This document shows positions 8,619 to 16,608 of a stretch of DNA of 64,000 nucleotides, piece after piece. Both the position numbers and the translations under genes were made by a program. The notes beneath the pieces are model-generated. The model was not told the origin of the DNA. It saw only the letters and a program-made list of their open reading frames with translations, and searched no databases. The first letter of the stretch is position 1, and every line of letters begins with the position of its first letter. Source of the DNA: Gemmatimonas sp. (GTDB lineage: Bacteria; Gemmatimonadota; Gemmatimonadetes; Gemmatimonadales; Gemmatimonadaceae); contig JAABRO010000009.1 in assembly GCA_011390885.1 (NCBI GenBank), positions 29,980 through 93,979 on the forward strand, read 5' to 3'.

Positions 8619-9857
8619 ATGCGTCTCGTCCACCTCTCCGACCTGCACCTCGGCTTCCGCCAGTTCGCGCGCCAGACCCCGACAGGCGTGAACCAGCGGG
8701 AAGCCGATGTGGCCGATACCACGAGCCGCGCCATCACCCAGGTGATCGCGTGCGCGCCCGATGTGGTGCTCGTGGGCGGGGACGTGTTCCACAGCGTGCG
8801 CCCGCCCAACACCGCGATCGTCGACGCCTTCCGGCTGTTCGGACGCCTGCGCGCGGCGCTCCCCGACGCGCTCGTCGTGATGATCGCCGGCAACCACGAC
8901 GTGCCGCGCTCCAGCGATGCAGGGTGCATCCTGCAGCTCTTCGCCGAGCTCGGCATCCACGTCGTGCACCGCGGTCCCGAGCGCATCGACGATCCGACGC
9001 GCGACCTTGCCGTGCTGGCCGTGCCGTACGCCATGCCCGGCACGACGTCCGAGACGCCCGTCTACACCACCGATGCGCGCCGCCGCTACAACGTGCTGCT
9101 GCTGCACGACGAGGTGCGCGGCGTGGTGCCGGACGCCGCGCAGCCCGGCGACCGCCTCTACACGCCCATCGATCCGGTCGCGTTCGAGCAGGCGCCGTGG
9201 GATTACATCGGGCTCGGCCACTATCACGTGTATCGGCCCATCGAAGCGCGACAGGCGGCCACGGGACGGCGCATTCCCACGTACTACAGCGGCTCGCTCG
9301 ACTACACGAGCACCAACCCGTGGTCCGATGTGCGCGAAGAGGTCGTGCGCAACGGGGCCGTCGCCGGCGAAGGGAAGGGGTTCATCGAGCATGACCTCGC
9401 CACGGGCGCGCACCGGTTTCATCCGGTGTCGGTGTCACGCCGGCTGCTCGACCTGCCGGCCATCGACGGCGCGAACCGCACCGCCAGCGACGTCGATGCG
9501 CTCATCGCGCGCGCACTCGCGCAGGCCGGCACCAGCATCGATGACGCGATCGTGCGCCTCGTGGTGAAGAACGTGTCGCGCCACGTCGTGCGCACGCTCG
9601 ACTACGCGCCGCTGCGCGAGGCCAGGCGGCGCGCGCTGCACTTCCAGCTCGAGGCCCGCAAGCCCGACGTGCCGGAGGCGGCGGGGATCGCCTCGCCCGG
9701 TCGCCGCATCACGCTGCGCGACCGGCTTGCCGAGCGCCTGCGCGAGCGACCGCTCGCGCCGGGGCTTGATCGCGACCGCCTCGTGGAGCTCGGCCTCGCG
9801 TACCTCGGGCGCGCCGAAGAGCAGGCCGCGGCCGCACTGCCCGTGGCGGAGGGCTGA
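8619..9857 (+). CDS. sbcD: DNA repair exonuclease SbcD (Mre11 type)
   Basis: The 412-residue protein has all metallophosphoesterase motifs of SbcD/Mre11: DLHLG (residues 8-12), GGDVFH, GNHDVPRS, HDEVRG and GLGHYHVYRP. It is the nuclease subunit that, with SbcC, opens hairpins and removes blocked DNA ends. The ATG at 8619 is chosen because the protein family begins directly with MRLVHLSDLHLG; an upstream ATG in frame would add an unrelated arginine-rich stretch. The stop is 2 bp before the sbcC GTG, so both are one operon. Confidence 0.93.
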   Translation: MRLVHLSDLHLGFRQFARQTPTGVNQREADVADTTSRAITQVIACAPDVVLVGGDVFHSVRPPNTAIVDAFRLFGRLRAALPDALVVMIAGNHDVPRSSDAGCILQLFAELGIHVVHRGPERIDDPTRDLAVLAVPYAMPGTTSETPVYTTDARRRYNVLLLHDEVRGVVPDAAQPGDRLYTPIDPVAFEQAPWDYIGLGHYHVYRPIEARQAATGRRIPTYYSGSLDYTSTNPWSDVREEVVRNGAVAGEGKGFIEHDLATGAHRFHPVSVSRRLLDLPAIDGANRTASDVDALIARALAQAGTSIDDAIVRLVVKNVSRHVVRTLDYAPLREARRRALHFQLEARKPDVPEAAGIASPGRRITLRDRLAERLRERPLAPGLDRDRLVELGLAYLGRAEEQAAAALPVAEG

Positions 9858-9859
9858 GC

Positions 9860-12325
9860 GTGCGGCTGCACTCGCTTGCGCTGCGCAACTTCCGCCAGCA
9901 CGTCGACACCAGCATCCGATTTGCGCCCGGTCTGACCGGCATCATCGGGGCGAACGGTGCCGGCAAGTCCACCATTCTCGAGGCCATCGCCTGGGCGCTG
10001 TACGGCAACAGCGCGGCTCGCGGCACCCGCGACTCGATCCGCCACGCGCGCGCTCCCGAGGGCGCGCCCGTGCGTGTGGAGCTCGAGTTCGAACTCGGCG
10101 CGCATCGCTATCGCGTGGAGCGCACCCTGCGTGGTGCCGAGGTGTTCCTCGACGGCGGCACGACACCCATTGCCCGCACCATCAAGGGCGCCAACGAACT
10201 GCTGCAGCGGCGCCTTGGCATGTCGCGCGCCGAGTTCTTCAATACGTACTTCACGGGGCAGAAGGAGCTCGACGTGATGGCGGCTCTCGGGCCGACCGAT
10301 CGCGCGCGCTTCCTCGCCCGGGTGCTGGGCTACGACCGGCTCACGGCGGCGCAGGAACTGCTTCGCGAGCAGCGGCGCACGCTGATCGCCGAGCTCGCGG
10401 GGCTGCGCAGCGGCATGCCCGATCCCGAGGTCGTCGCGCGTCGCGTCACCGAGGCCGAGACGCTCGTGGCGGACGCGCGCGAGCGGGCGCAGCGCGCCGG
10501 GTCGGTGCTCGAGGCTGCCACCGCGCGGCTGCAGGCGATCGGTCCCGCGTGGGAGGCGATCGAGGCGGGGCGCGAACGCTGGCACGCGTTCGACACCGAG
10601 CGCCGGCTGGTGGCGCAGTCGCTCGAGGCTGCCGTGCACGACCACGAACGCGTGCAGCAGGAGCTCGCGGCGCTCGACGCCTCGCGCGCCGAGCTCGGGC
10701 CGCTGCTCGAGGTCGTGGCCACGCTCCCGGAGCAGCGCGGTGCCCTCGACGCGATGGATGCGCTCGCCGCCGCCGATGGCGAACGCCGTGCGCTCGCCGA
10801 GCGGCTCGCCTCGTCGCGCGAGGAGCTGGCGCGGCTTACGGAGCGTCTCGACAAGCTCGAGAGCGCGCCCCAGCTCGACGTCGAGCAGCGCGCCGCGCTG
10901 GACGCCGCGCGACGCGCGCTGGCGACGACCGAGGCCTCGCTCGACGACGCGCGCACCACATGGGCCCGCGATCGGCAGGAGGCCGAGACGCGCTTCGACG
11001 CACTGCGCACGCAGCGGGAGGAGCTCGCGGCGCAGCAGGCCACGCTCGAGGGACTCGGCGAGGACAGTCCGTGCCCCACCTGTGCGCGCCCGCTTGGCGC
11101 GTCCTATCGCGGCGTGCTGGCGCTCATCACGGAGCAGCTCGAAACGGTGCTCGTGGATGCGGCGTACTTCCGCAATCGCGTGCGGCAGCTGGCGGGCACG
11201 CCGGAGGCCGTCACGGCGCTCGAGGCGCGACGCGCGGCGCAGCAGCAGGACGTGAGCGCAGGCGAGCGTCGTGCCGCGCGCATTCACGCGGCGCTCCAGG
11301 AACGCGAGCAGCTGCGGCCGCAGCAGGCCACGCTGCGCCAGCGCACCGAGGAGGCGGCGCGGCGACTCGAGGCGCTGCCGGCAGGATACGACGCCGAAGC
11401 GCACCGTGCGCTGCGCGCCGATGTGGCCCGCCGTGGCGAGGTGGCCACGCGCGTCGCACAGCTGCAGGGGGCGCTCGATCGCGTGGCCCCGCTCACGGTG
11501 CGGCGTGATGCGCTCGCGGCCGACGCGCAGGCGAAGCGCGCACGCCTGGAGTCGCTGGTCGCCTCGATCGGCACGCTCGACTTCGACGCGGCGCGCCATG
11601 CGGCACTGCGCGCCGAGCAGGCGGACGCTGCACGCGCGGTGCACCAGGCGGAGCTCGACGTGGCCGAGGCGCGCGGGGCCAGCGAGCGGGCGGAGCAGCA
11701 GCGCGAGCAGGCGCGCCGAGCACACGCCGACCTGGCGACGCTGCAGGCGCGCGCCGCGCTGCTCGAGGGCGAACGCTCGCTGCACGATGAACTCGACGAG
11801 GCCTTTGGCGAGCTGCGCGCCGAGCTCAACGACCGGCTTCGTCCGGAGCTCTCGGAGCTGGCGAGCGGATTCCTCGAGGCGCTCACCGATGGGCGCTACG
11901 CCGCGCTCGAGCTCGACGACGACTACGCGGTGCAGGTGCTCGAGGATGGACTGCCGAAGTCGGTGCTGTCGGGCGGAGAGGAGGATCTGTGCAACCTCGT
12001 GCTGCGGCTGGCGATCTCGCAGATGATCGCCGAGCGTGCAGGTCAGGAGTTCTCGCTGCTGATCCTCGATGAGGTGTTCGGTTCACTCGACGAGTCGCGG
12101 CGCGAGAACGTACTGGCGTTGCTGCGTCGCCTGCACGATCGTTTCGAGCAGGTGATGGTGATCACGCACATCGAAGACGTTCGCGAGGGGCTCGACCGGG
12201 TGCTCATGGTGACCTACGACGCGGAGCGCGGCACGAGTCGCGTGGAGGCGTCTGCCGGCGGTGCGGCGGGTGCCGAGGCGGCGGCGTGGACGACGGACCT
12301 CGATGCCGCGGAGGCGGTCGCGTGA
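9860..12325 (+). CDS. sbcC: DNA repair ATPase SbcC (Rad50 type)
   Basis: The 821-residue SMC-like ATPase has Walker A GANGAGKS (residues 30-37), a long Arg/Glu/Ala-rich coiled coil, a zinc hook CPTC at about residue 405 in EDSPCPTCARPLG, the return coiled coil, the ABC signature LSGGEED (about 702) and Walker B LLILDEVFGSLDE. It is shorter than Escherichia coli SbcC (over 1000 residues), so the coils are short. It starts with GTG two bases after sbcD and its stop overlaps the next GTG. Works with SbcD on DNA ends and hairpins. Confidence 0.93.
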   Translation: MRLHSLALRNFRQHVDTSIRFAPGLTGIIGANGAGKSTILEAIAWALYGNSAARGTRDSIRHARAPEGAPVRVELEFELGAHRYRVERTLRGAEVFLDGGTTPIARTIKGANELLQRRLGMSRAEFFNTYFTGQKELDVMAALGPTDRARFLARVLGYDRLTAAQELLREQRRTLIAELAGLRSGMPDPEVVARRVTEAETLVADARERAQRAGSVLEAATARLQAIGPAWEAIEAGRERWHAFDTERRLVAQSLEAAVHDHERVQQELAALDASRAELGPLLEVVATLPEQRGALDAMDALAAADGERRALAERLASSREELARLTERLDKLESAPQLDVEQRAALDAARRALATTEASLDDARTTWARDRQEAETRFDALRTQREELAAQQATLEGLGEDSPCPTCARPLGASYRGVLALITEQLETVLVDAAYFRNRVRQLAGTPEAVTALEARRAAQQQDVSAGERRAARIHAALQEREQLRPQQATLRQRTEEAARRLEALPAGYDAEAHRALRADVARRGEVATRVAQLQGALDRVAPLTVRRDALAADAQAKRARLESLVASIGTLDFDAARHAALRAEQADAARAVHQAELDVAEARGASERAEQQREQARRAHADLATLQARAALLEGERSLHDELDEAFGELRAELNDRLRPELSELASGFLEALTDGRYAALELDDDYAVQVLEDGLPKSVLSGGEEDLCNLVLRLAISQMIAERAGQEFSLLILDEVFGSLDESRRENVLALLRRLHDRFEQVMVITHIEDVREGLDRVLMVTYDAERGTSRVEASAGGAAGAEAAAWTTDLDAAEAVA

Positions 12326-13299
12326 CGGCCGCACCGCGCACGGCGCGCGTCCCCCGCCCGATCGAGGGGCCGCTGGCGCTCACGGAGGCCGACATCCCCG
12401 CATTGAACGTGGTGTTCAGCGATGCGTTCAGCGATCGCTATCGCCGCGACGGCATGGCGGGCGTGCGCGTGCCGCCGCTCAATCCGCTCATCTGGCGGTA
12501 TGCGATTGCCGGGGCGGGCGAGGGAGCCATGTGCTGGCGGGACGAGCGCCACCAGATCGTGGCGTTCAACATCGCGCATCACGCCGGCGTGGAGGGATGG
12601 ATGGGGCCGCTGTGCGTGCGTCCCGATCAGCAGGGCGCGGGGCTCGGCACCACCATCGTGCGCGCCGGCATGTCGTGGCTGCGCCGGCAGGGCGCGCGCG
12701 TGATCGGACTCGAGACGATGCCACGCACGGTGGACAACATCGGCTTCTACTCCTCGCTCGGTTTCGTCCCCGGTGCGCTCACGATCACGCTCACCATGGA
12801 GGCGGCGACCGACGATCGGCCGTTGCAGCTGCTCTCGCGTCGCTCGCCACTCGAGCGCTCGGGCACGGTGGAGGCCTGTCGTGCCCTCACGGCCCGTCTG
12901 CTCCCCGGCTACGACTTCACGCGCGAGATCGACCTCACGGAACGCATGGCGCTCGGTGACACGGTGCTGCTGGGCGATCCGGCGGCGCCCTCAGGCTACG
13001 CGGTGTGTCACGCCGTACCGCTCGTGGAGGGGCGCGCGCGCGACGAGTTGCGTGTGCTCAAGCTCGTGCTCGAGCGGCGCTCCGACCTGCCGGCGCTCAT
13101 GCGCGCCCTCGCGGATTTCGCGAAACGGGCCGGCACCGCGCGCGTGGCGGTGCGCATGCAGGGCGACTACGACGATGCGTATCGGGTGCTCATCGCGCTC
13201 GACGCACGCGTGCGATGGACCGACCTGCGCATGAGCGTGCACGGATGGAACGAGTACCCGCCCACGCAGGGCATGGTGCTGTCGAACTGGGAGATCTGA
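12322..13299 (+). CDS. GNAT-family N-acetyltransferase
   Basis: Using the GTG at 12322, which overlaps the sbcC TGA (GTGA) and has GGAGG 7 bases upstream, the product is 325 residues. Residues about 75-160 carry the GNAT acetyl-CoA signature RPDQQGAGLGTTIV followed by NIGFYSSLGFVPG. The C-terminal half (from about residue 190) has no signature I can name, but may be a second, degenerate GNAT domain. Substrate unknown. Tight coupling to sbcDC is likely genomic economy rather than proof of a repair role. Confidence 0.85.
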   Translation: MTAAPRTARVPRPIEGPLALTEADIPALNVVFSDAFSDRYRRDGMAGVRVPPLNPLIWRYAIAGAGEGAMCWRDERHQIVAFNIAHHAGVEGWMGPLCVRPDQQGAGLGTTIVRAGMSWLRRQGARVIGLETMPRTVDNIGFYSSLGFVPGALTITLTMEAATDDRPLQLLSRRSPLERSGTVEACRALTARLLPGYDFTREIDLTERMALGDTVLLGDPAAPSGYAVCHAVPLVEGRARDELRVLKLVLERRSDLPALMRALADFAKRAGTARVAVRMQGDYDDAYRVLIALDARVRWTDLRMSVHGWNEYPPTQGMVLSNWEI

Positions 13300-13336
13300 C
13301 GCACGGCCGCGCGACGCACTCCTCCGCGCGTGCGGC

Positions 13337-13531
13337 TCAGCGCTTCGACTTGACCTGCTGCACCACCGAGGGCTCGACCGGATCGGGCGTGTCACGCACC
13401 ACGATGCGCCAGATCACGATGAAGACGCCGGCGGTCAGCAGCAGGTGCACCCAGCCGGGCGCGGTGCTCGTGAACGTCACCCAGGCCCAGCCCACGAGCA
13501 TGGCGACGGCGGAGAGAATCCAGAGGTCCAT
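13337..13531 (-). CDS. small two-helix membrane protein (DUF5670-like)
   Basis: From the ATG at 13531 the product is 64 residues with two hydrophobic helices (WILSAVAMLVGWAWVTF and VHLLLTAGVFIVIWRIVV) and a polar tail ending QQVKSKR. This matches the small Lmo0937/DUF5670-type membrane proteins, whose function is unknown. A GTG 33 bp upstream (13564) would add VSRNHAITPGS; the ribosome binding site is poor for both, so the start is uncertain. It converges with the acetyltransferase gene. Confidence 0.7.
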   Translation of the reverse strand: MDLWILSAVAMLVGWAWVTFTSTAPGWVHLLLTAGVFIVIWRIVVRDTPDPVEPSVVQQVKSKR

Positions 13532-13642
13532 CGAACCCGGGGTGATGGCGTGATTGCGCGACACGGGACGCGTCAGGTAGCTTCCGGAAGATAGTCGACG
13601 AGGCGGTGCAGCGTCGACGTCACCAACGGTTCGGGACGGAGA

Positions 13643-13825
13643 GATTTATTTCTTGAGCCGATAAGCTCTTGGAGTGGGCCTGACATACTGTGTGGACGCC
13701 ATGCCCCAGTGCGGGGAAGGCGGAAGCGGGGTGAGGGTCTCATGATTTCCACTGGGCTTCAAGATCACCTCTTCGCTCCCGGTTTTGTCGCAACGGCTCC
13801 GCTTCGGCGGGGCCGTTGTCGTTTG
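13643..13825 (+). ncRNA. ssrS: candidate structured RNA, possibly 6S RNA (SsrS)
   Basis: This gene-free, less GC-rich stretch holds a long-range fold: TCTTGAGCC near 13650-13660 can pair with GGGCTTCAAGA at 13754-13764 (one bulge), AGTGG near 13673 with CCACT at 13749-13753, and an internal hairpin GCC..CCCC / GGGG..GGC near 13698-13723. It ends in a 12-bp UUCG-capped hairpin. The decamer tgagccgata also occurs in enterobacterial 6S RNA, and a ttcaag near the 3-prime side recalls 6S. 6S RNA binds RNA polymerase holoenzyme in stationary phase. Ends are approximate; the family call is tentative and the structure itself is the firmer part. Confidence 0.45.
13791..13824 (+). terminator. intrinsic terminator-like hairpin with UUCG loop
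   Basis: Arms 13791-13802 and 13807-13818 pair over 12 bp with a single G-U pair and a TTCG tetraloop, followed by a short T-rich stretch (tcgttt). It closes the candidate structured RNA. Confidence 0.65.
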
Positions 13826-14056
13826 CGAACCATCGCGTGAGGGCGTGGTGCCTTGGCGCGCGCTTGCCGGCCGCCCGACCCGGCAGCACAATCGGGGAGG
13901 GGCGCCCCGCACGCCGGGAACGCGCGACCTGCTCCGGGGGTTTTCCACCACGTGGGCCGTGACCGGCCGGCTCACGGATGGCCCGCGGCACGCCACCGGC
14001 GCTCTGCCGCACCGACCGATCCCACCCGGATCGCCATTCTGAACTGGCCGGACCTG

Positions 14057-14479
14057 ATGATGTCGATGCCCATGGTCACCGTGACCCGGCGGCTGCGCTT
14101 CAATGCGGCCCACCGGGTGCACAATCCCGCCCTCTCCGACGAGGAGAACGCGCGGCTGTTCGGCAAGTGCAACAACCGCAACTGGCACGGGCACAACTAC
14201 GTGCTGGAAGTGTCGCTGCGCGGGCCGATCGATCCGGTCACCGGCTACGTGATCGACCTGGGGCGGGTGCGCGACATCGTCGAGCGCGAAGTGATCGAGA
14301 AGACCGATCACCGCAACCTGAATCTCGAAGTGGACTACCTGGCGGGTATCAACCCGACCTCGGAAAATATCGTCGTGGCCATGTGGCGCGTGCTGGAGCC
14401 GTCGTTGCGGCCGGCGCAGCTGCAGCGCCTCCGCCTCTGGGAAACCGAGAACAACTATGTCGAATATGACGGGGAGTGA
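14057..14479 (+). CDS. 6-pyruvoyl-tetrahydropterin synthase (eukaryote-like PTPS/QueD family)
   Basis: The 140-residue protein has every catalytic mark of PTPS: zinc histidines in FNAAHRVH and HGHNY, the cysteine of FGKCNN, and the DH pair in [10 protein letters not shown]. It also carries the [16 protein letters not shown] and [12 protein letters not shown] segments typical of animal-type PTPS rather than the shorter bacterial QueD. It converts 7,8-dihydroneopterin triphosphate to 6-pyruvoyl-tetrahydropterin (or, as QueD, to carboxytetrahydropterin). Several ATGs lie within 15 bp; 14057 is the first. The stop is 4 bp before folE, so the genes form one operon. Confidence 0.85.
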   Translation: MMSMPMVTVTRRLRFNAAHRVHNPALSDEENARLFGKCNNRNWHGHNYVLEVSLRGPIDPVTGYVIDLGRVRDIVEREVIEKTDHRNLNLEVDYLAGINPTSENIVVAMWRVLEPSLRPAQLQRLRLWETENNYVEYDGE

Positions 14480-14483
14480 GCGC

Positions 14484-15143
14484 ATGATCCGGCCGAGCCG
14501 AGATCTCATCGACCCGGCGCTGCTCCGCGCCGCCACGGAACTCGACTCCGACGACCTGTCGGTGGACACCGACCGCATGCACGAGTTCGAGCACGTCGTG
14601 CGGCGCCAGCTCGAGCTGATCGGCGAAGATCCGGAGCGCGAAGGGCTGCTCAAGACTCCGAGCCGTGTGGCCAAGGCGCTGTCGTGGCTCACGCGCGGCT
14701 ACGAGCTCGACCCCGCCGAGGTCATCGGCGACGCGCTGTTCGCGGAAAACCATGAGAACATGGTCATGGTGCGCGACATCGAGCTCTACTCCATGTGCGA
14801 GCACCACATGCTCCCCTTCTTCGGGCGCGCGCACGTGGCGTACATCCCGAACGGCAAGATCGTGGGGCTGTCCAAGATCCCGCGCGTGGTGGAAGTGTTC
14901 GCGCGGCGCCTGCAGGTGCAGGAGCGGCTCGGCGAGCAGGTGGCGGACGCGCTCGAGGACGTGCTCAAGCCCAAGGGCGTGGGCGTGGTCATCGAGGCGG
15001 TGCACCTCTGCATGATGATGCGCGGCGTGGAGAAGCAGAACTCGCGCACCATCACGTCGTCGCTGCGCGGCGTGTTCAAGGACGATGCGCGCACGCGCAG
15101 CGAGTTCCTGCGCCTCGCGCACCCGAACGGGGCGGGGTATTGA
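14484..15143 (+). CDS. folE: GTP cyclohydrolase I (type IA)
   Basis: The 219-residue enzyme shows [12 protein letters not shown] (zinc Cys and His), [22 protein letters not shown] and [12 protein letters not shown] (second zinc Cys), all diagnostic of FolE IA. It makes dihydroneopterin triphosphate from GTP for folate, queuosine or biopterin. GGGGAG seven bases before the ATG at 14484 supports this start over two ATGs that overlap the preceding gene. It is flanked by PTPS and an SDR whose start overlaps its stop. Confidence 0.95.
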   Translation: MIRPSRDLIDPALLRAATELDSDDLSVDTDRMHEFEHVVRRQLELIGEDPEREGLLKTPSRVAKALSWLTRGYELDPAEVIGDALFAENHENMVMVRDIELYSMCEHHMLPFFGRAHVAYIPNGKIVGLSKIPRVVEVFARRLQVQERLGEQVADALEDVLKPKGVGVVIEAVHLCMMMRGVEKQNSRTITSSLRGVFKDDARTRSEFLRLAHPNGAGY

Positions 15144-15859
15144 GCGCCTCGCTCCACGGCAGGACCGCGGTCGTCACCGGGGCCTCGCGCGGGATCGGGC
15201 TTGCGGTGGCGGCGGCACTCACGTCGGCCGGCGTGCGCACGTGGATGATCGCGCGCCACGCCGGCCGGCTGCACGAGGCGGCGCGGCAGCTCGGCAGCAA
15301 CGCGTTCACGCACCCGTGCGATGTGTCCGATGGGGAAGCGGTGTCGCGCGCGGCGTCCGTGATGAGCGAAGCGCTCGGTGGCGCGCCGGACATCCTCGTG
15401 AACAACGCCGGCCTCTTCCCGCTCGTGAGCGTGGAGGCCACGAGCCCCGAGGTGTTCGCCGAGACCATGAACGTGAACGTGGTGGCGCCGTTCCGTTTCG
15501 TGCGCGCCTTCGTGGGCGACATGCGGGCGCGTGGCCACGGCCACATCGTGACCATCGGCAGCGTGGCCGACCGCAACGCCTTCCCGGAGAACGGTGCCTA
15601 CGCCGCCAGCAAGACGGCGCAGCGCGCGTTCCACGAGGTGCTGCGGCAGGAGCTGCGCGGCAGCGGCGTGCGCGCCTCGCTCGTGAGCCCCGGCCCCACC
15701 GACACCGACATCTGGGACCCCGTCGATCCCGACAATCGCGAGGGTTTTCCGCCGCGTGCGCTCATGCTCCGCCCCGAGGATGTCGCCGACGCGGTGCTCT
15801 GGGCCGTGACGCGACCGACGCACGTGAACATCGAGGAGCTGCGCCTCTCACGCAGTTGA
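15140..15859 (+). CDS. short-chain dehydrogenase/reductase, possible sepiapterin reductase
   Basis: A TTG at 15140 overlapping the folE stop (TTGA) gives a 239-residue classical SDR: cofactor motif [12 protein letters not shown] at the fourth strand, and catalytic Ser/Tyr/Lys in IGSVAD and YAASK, with SPGPTDTD after. SDRs reduce or oxidise carbonyl/alcohol groups with NAD(P)H. Directly after PTPS and FolE it is a good candidate for the final reductase that makes tetrahydrobiopterin, but many folE-adjacent SDRs have other substrates. No ATG is available near this start; TTG is the only codon that keeps the N-terminal strand and the coupling. Confidence 0.8.
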   Translation: MSASLHGRTAVVTGASRGIGLAVAAALTSAGVRTWMIARHAGRLHEAARQLGSNAFTHPCDVSDGEAVSRAASVMSEALGGAPDILVNNAGLFPLVSVEATSPEVFAETMNVNVVAPFRFVRAFVGDMRARGHGHIVTIGSVADRNAFPENGAYAASKTAQRAFHEVLRQELRGSGVRASLVSPGPTDTDIWDPVDPDNREGFPPRALMLRPEDVADAVLWAVTRPTHVNIEELRLSRS

Positions 15860-15894
15860 TGTCCGCGCGTCACGTGCGCGCATAAGTTTCCCGC

Positions 15895-16584
15895 ATGCAC
15901 GTGGATCTCGTCGAATCGCTGCGGTGCCCGCGCGGCCACGCCGATGGCTGGCTGGTCGCGACCGCCGATGTCGTCTCGGATCGGCGCATCGTGCGCGGCA
16001 CTCTCGGCTGCCCGACGTGCGGCGCCGAGTGGCCGGTCGTCGAGGGTGAAGTCGCCCTCGACGCGGCAGCGCCTGCGGATCATGTCGGCGCGGCCACACC
16101 CACGGCAGGTCTCGACGCCGCGCGCCTCCCCACGGCCGGTGAAGAGGCGCTGCGGGCCGACGCGCTGCGCGCCGCCGCACTGCTCGACCTCAGGGACTCG
16201 CGGGGGGCCGTGGCGCTGCTCGGCGAGTCGGCGCGCCTCGCTGACGCCCTGGTCGAACTCACCGGCGTGCTGGTGCTTGCGGTCAATGCACCTGCTGGCG
16301 TGGCATTCGCGCATACGCGCCTTCGTGTGTCCGATGCGCTGCCGCTGGGCGTGGGCACGCTGCGCGGGGCGCACGTCGACGCCGCGCATGGCGCGGAAGA
16401 CTGGCTCGCGAGCGCCGTGCGGGCGGTGGAGCAGGGCGGACGCATCGTGGCGCCCACGTCGGCCATGCTCCCCGGCGACCTGCGCGAACTCGCGCGCGAC
16501 GACGCGGAGTGGGTGGCCGAGGTGCGCGTCGCGGCCAGCGGCCTGGTGCCGCTCAGGCGGGGCGGCGATCCGATGGCGCGCTGA
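15895..16584 (+). CDS. zinc-ribbon protein with methyltransferase-like fold, unknown function
   Basis: The 229-residue product starts with a Trm112-like zinc ribbon (SLRCPRGHADG and LGCPTCGAEWPVVEGE). The remainder (residues about 85-220) alternates helices and strands in the order of a Rossmann methyltransferase (LVELTGVLVLAVNAP, GGRIVAPTSAM) but has no glycine-rich AdoMet motif, so any catalytic role is doubtful. Codon use matches the neighbours. Possibly the end of the pterin operon, 35 bp after it. Confidence 0.65.
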   Translation: MHVDLVESLRCPRGHADGWLVATADVVSDRRIVRGTLGCPTCGAEWPVVEGEVALDAAAPADHVGAATPTAGLDAARLPTAGEEALRADALRAAALLDLRDSRGAVALLGESARLADALVELTGVLVLAVNAPAGVAFAHTRLRVSDALPLGVGTLRGAHVDAAHGAEDWLASAVRAVEQGGRIVAPTSAMLPGDLRELARDDAEWVAEVRVAASGLVPLRRGGDPMAR

Positions 16585-16608
16585 GCGCCGGCACCGTCGG
16601 CGCCGGCG

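Larger units (their letters stand above)
13565..14056. other. 492-bp gene-free region upstream of the pterin genes
   Basis: Bases 13594-13618 contain the inverted pair gtcgacg/cgtcgac. Bases 13643-13825 hold the candidate structured RNA and its terminator. Bases 13830-14056 show no supported gene, no clear promoter and ordinary high G+C; a promoter for the pterin operon is expected there but I cannot point to it. Confidence 0.5.

Noticed and set aside
6470..9043. An 857-residue open frame on the minus strand
   Set aside because: Only the C-terminal third (from the GTG at 7471) has a leader and coherent sequence; the rest runs antisense to the exported protein and sbcD genes and is Arg/Ser rich.
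9602..11785. A 727-residue open frame antisense to sbcC
   Set aside because: Arg/Leu/Ala-rich shadow of the coiled-coil gene; no motifs.
13643..13825. Signal recognition particle RNA as identity of the structured RNA
   Set aside because: The conserved SRP tip sequence with ggaagcagc in the right context is absent; 6S RNA fits better, though not firmly.
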